Assembly (NCBI GenBank): GCA_051878575.1
Contig: JBJEKJ010000096.1
Span: 1-24,311 of the forward strand
From: CALZFJ01 sp051878575
GTDB lineage: Bacteria; Bacteroidota; Bacteroidia; Bacteroidales; Muribaculaceae
Length of the DNA stretch: 24,311 bases
Direction: 5' to 3'
This document shows positions 23,123-24,311 of the stretch, piece by piece. Position numbers and translations under genes: made by a program. The notes under the pieces are model-generated. The model was not told the DNA's origin. It saw nothing but the letters and a program-made list of their open reading frames with translations, and ran no database searches. Within the stretch, counting starts at the first letter, position 1; every line of letters begins with the position of its first letter.

Positions 23123-24034
23123 ATGAATTTGAATCAGAAACAAAAGAATCGCCTTGTGGTGGCAGGCATTGTGGCGGGATTGGCACTGATGTCGCTGCTG
23201 CTATTCTCCACGCTTGAGACTAAGCGCCAATTTGAGGAGGCTACAGCCGTCAACGAGCAGTTGAGGCTGCAAAACGAGCAGTTGCATCTTGCCGGCGAGT
23301 ATGAGCAGCTGAACAGCCAGTTCAAGAACTATGAGAGTCAGACGCAATATATCAACAACGACTCAATTCTCATAAAATATGGCGAGGCGAAGGACAAGGT
23401 GGAGAAACTGCTCACCGAGCTCAAGACGCAGAAAATCACCAGTCAGCGCCGCATCAAGCAGCTTCAGGACGAGATAAAGACCCTGAAGGGGCTTATGAAG
23501 CACTATGTGGAGATTATCGACTCGCTCGGGAAGGAGAATGCCGGACTACGTGCCGAGAATGCCGAAATCAGGCAGAAAAACCAGGAGCTGAACTCGCAGG
23601 TGAATGAGGTGTCGGCAAAGAACGAGAACCTCTCGAAGCGCATGACGCTTGCCGAGAAACTGAACATCTCGGCGCTCACGCTCACACCACTTAAGAGCAA
23701 TGGCAAGCAGGAGAAACGCATCAGCAAGGCCAAGCAGTTGCGCGTCACGTTCACTATTCCGCAAAACAACTCCACTCCGGTGGGCGAGAAGACGCTATAT
23801 GTGCGCATCACCAACCCCGAGGGCACGTTGCTGGGCTCGCAGGGCTCGTTTGAGTTTGAGGGTGGCAACATTCCGTTCACTGAGCGTAAGATAATAGAAT
23901 ATGAGGGTCAGGAGATTGCCGGAATCTCAATCTACTGGAATGTAAATTCCGTGCTCAACCCGGGCCAGTACACCGTGGAGGTGTTTGCCGATAATTACAG
24001 GCTCACCTCGCGAAAGTTCACTTTCGAGAAATAG
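23123..24034 (+). CDS. Inner-membrane coiled-coil protein, function unknown
   Basis: A 303-residue protein. One membrane helix (about 11-29) follows a short basic start, then a long coiled coil (about 32-178; EQLRLQNEQLHL and GLRAENAEIRQKNQELNSQV are typical stretches), and a C-terminal beta-rich domain (about 185-303; LRVTFTIPQNNSTPVGEKTL, YVRITNPEG, PGQYTVEVFADN) with an Ig-like or sandwich feel. Most of it should project into the periplasm, as in a tethered spacer. Family not recognised, although I recall such proteins in many Bacteroidales. The AT-rich 126 bases upstream hold no clear -7 box. The SRP RNA gene follows downstream. Confidence 0.8.
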   Translation: MNLNQKQKNRLVVAGIVAGLALMSLLLFSTLETKRQFEEATAVNEQLRLQNEQLHLAGEYEQLNSQFKNYESQTQYINNDSILIKYGEAKDKVEKLLTELKTQKITSQRRIKQLQDEIKTLKGLMKHYVEIIDSLGKENAGLRAENAEIRQKNQELNSQVNEVSAKNENLSKRMTLAEKLNISALTLTPLKSNGKQEKRISKAKQLRVTFTIPQNNSTPVGEKTLYVRITNPEGTLLGSQGSFEFEGGNIPFTERKIIEYEGQEIAGISIYWNVNSVLNPGQYTVEVFADNYRLTSRKFTFEK

Positions 24035-24100
24035 CATAGCTTGCAGCGATGGATAGCCTGCTTGTGGAGGCCTTCTGCCGCTACAAAACAGATATAATGC

Positions 24101-24144
24101 TTGTGGCGCTAACCCTTTGACACATAGGAGGGAAGGCGCCACAA
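24101..24144. repeat. Inverted repeat between the coiled-coil gene and the SRP RNA
   Basis: TTGTGGCGC (24101-24109) pairs with GCGCCACAA (24136-24144) over 9 bases, and CCCT/AGGG may pair inside the 26-base loop. The tail has no T-run, so it could be a weak terminator of the coiled-coil gene or a leftover element. Confidence 0.35.
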
Positions 24145-24189
24145 ACGCTTCTTTAGGGTGTGGCGAGGCGAAAATATTTGCCCGAAAAG

Positions 24190-24220
24190 TTGGTCAGTTC
24201 AGCAAAAATGCCTACCTTTG
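24190..24220 (+). promoter_or_regulatory. Promoter of the SRP RNA gene
   Basis: TTG (24190-24192), a 20-base spacer and TACCTTTG (24213-24220), an exact match to TAnnTTTG. The predicted transcript start is near 24226, at the G-rich 5' end of the RNA. Confidence 0.75.
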
Positions 24221-24225
24221 CACTC

Positions 24226-24311
24226 GGGTAAGTCCTATACGACCAGCTCCCTGTCAACTCCCCCAGGTCTTGACCGAAGCAAGGGTAGCAGGTTGTAGCG
24301 GTGCGATGTAG
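24226..24311 (+). ncRNA. ffs: Signal recognition particle RNA (4.5S type), 3' end outside the window
   Basis: The region holds the conserved domain IV core of bacterial SRP RNA: CCCCCAGGTCTTGACCGAAG at about 24261-24280, then CAAGGGTAGCAGG. The GGTC TTGA CC loop capped by GACCGAAGCA is the Bacteroidetes form of the E. coli GGTCCGGAAGGAAGCA stretch. The flanking AAGTCCTATACGACC and GGTTGTAGCGG, GCGATGTAG parts should close the long helix, and the 3' strand matching GTCC is cut at the window edge. The RNA binds Ffh and targets nascent membrane proteins. The 5' end is estimated from the promoter at 24190-24220. Confidence 0.85.

Overview
The window looks like chromosome of a gut-type Bacteroidales bacterium, possibly of the Muribaculaceae; the family guess is inference. 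Three things point there: repeated Bacteroidetes -7 promoter boxes (TAnnTTTG), with few strong Shine-Dalgarno sites; Bacteroidetes-restricted families such as DUF4199, DUF6452, DUF6048 and DUF5683; and an SRP RNA of Bacteroidetes type. Most genes are housekeeping. No tRNA, rRNA, transposase or CRISPR array was seen.

Layout. (1) 45-4287, plus strand: a DUF4199 membrane protein, a family 2 glycosyltransferase, the DUF6452/DUF6048 envelope pair, pyrE and an SRPBCC protein. (2) 4409-4790: facing terminators and a tiny lipoprotein made of Asp-Thr-Val repeats, on the minus strand. (3) 4967-10130, minus strand: an apparent operon of gltX, a putative outer-membrane barrel, waaA (Kdo transferase) and glycerate kinase, read from a promoter near 10130. 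(4) 10131-10646: a long gap holding what looks like the frameshifted remnant of a gene. (5) 10647-12264: an ECF sigma factor, a short one-helix membrane protein (probable anti-sigma factor) and an LTxxQ (Spy/CpxP-like) periplasmic protein. (6) 12392-18626: the chromosome partition locus parA ... parB, then DUF5683 and a LysM lytic transglycosylase. An AbiEi/AbiEii toxin-antitoxin pair, with its own promoter and a strong terminator in front, sits between parA and parB. (7) 18678-24034: surE, speA, truA, a secreted protein with a basic tail and a coiled-coil membrane protein. (8) 24190-24311: promoter and 5' part of the SRP RNA gene, cut by the window edge.

The most notable features are the abortive-infection type toxin-antitoxin pair that splits parA from parB, and the sigma/anti-sigma/LTxxQ module, whose layout resembles CnrYXH-type envelope sensing. 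Neither is a wholly new system on sequence alone; the placement of the first and the signal sensed by the second are the open points.
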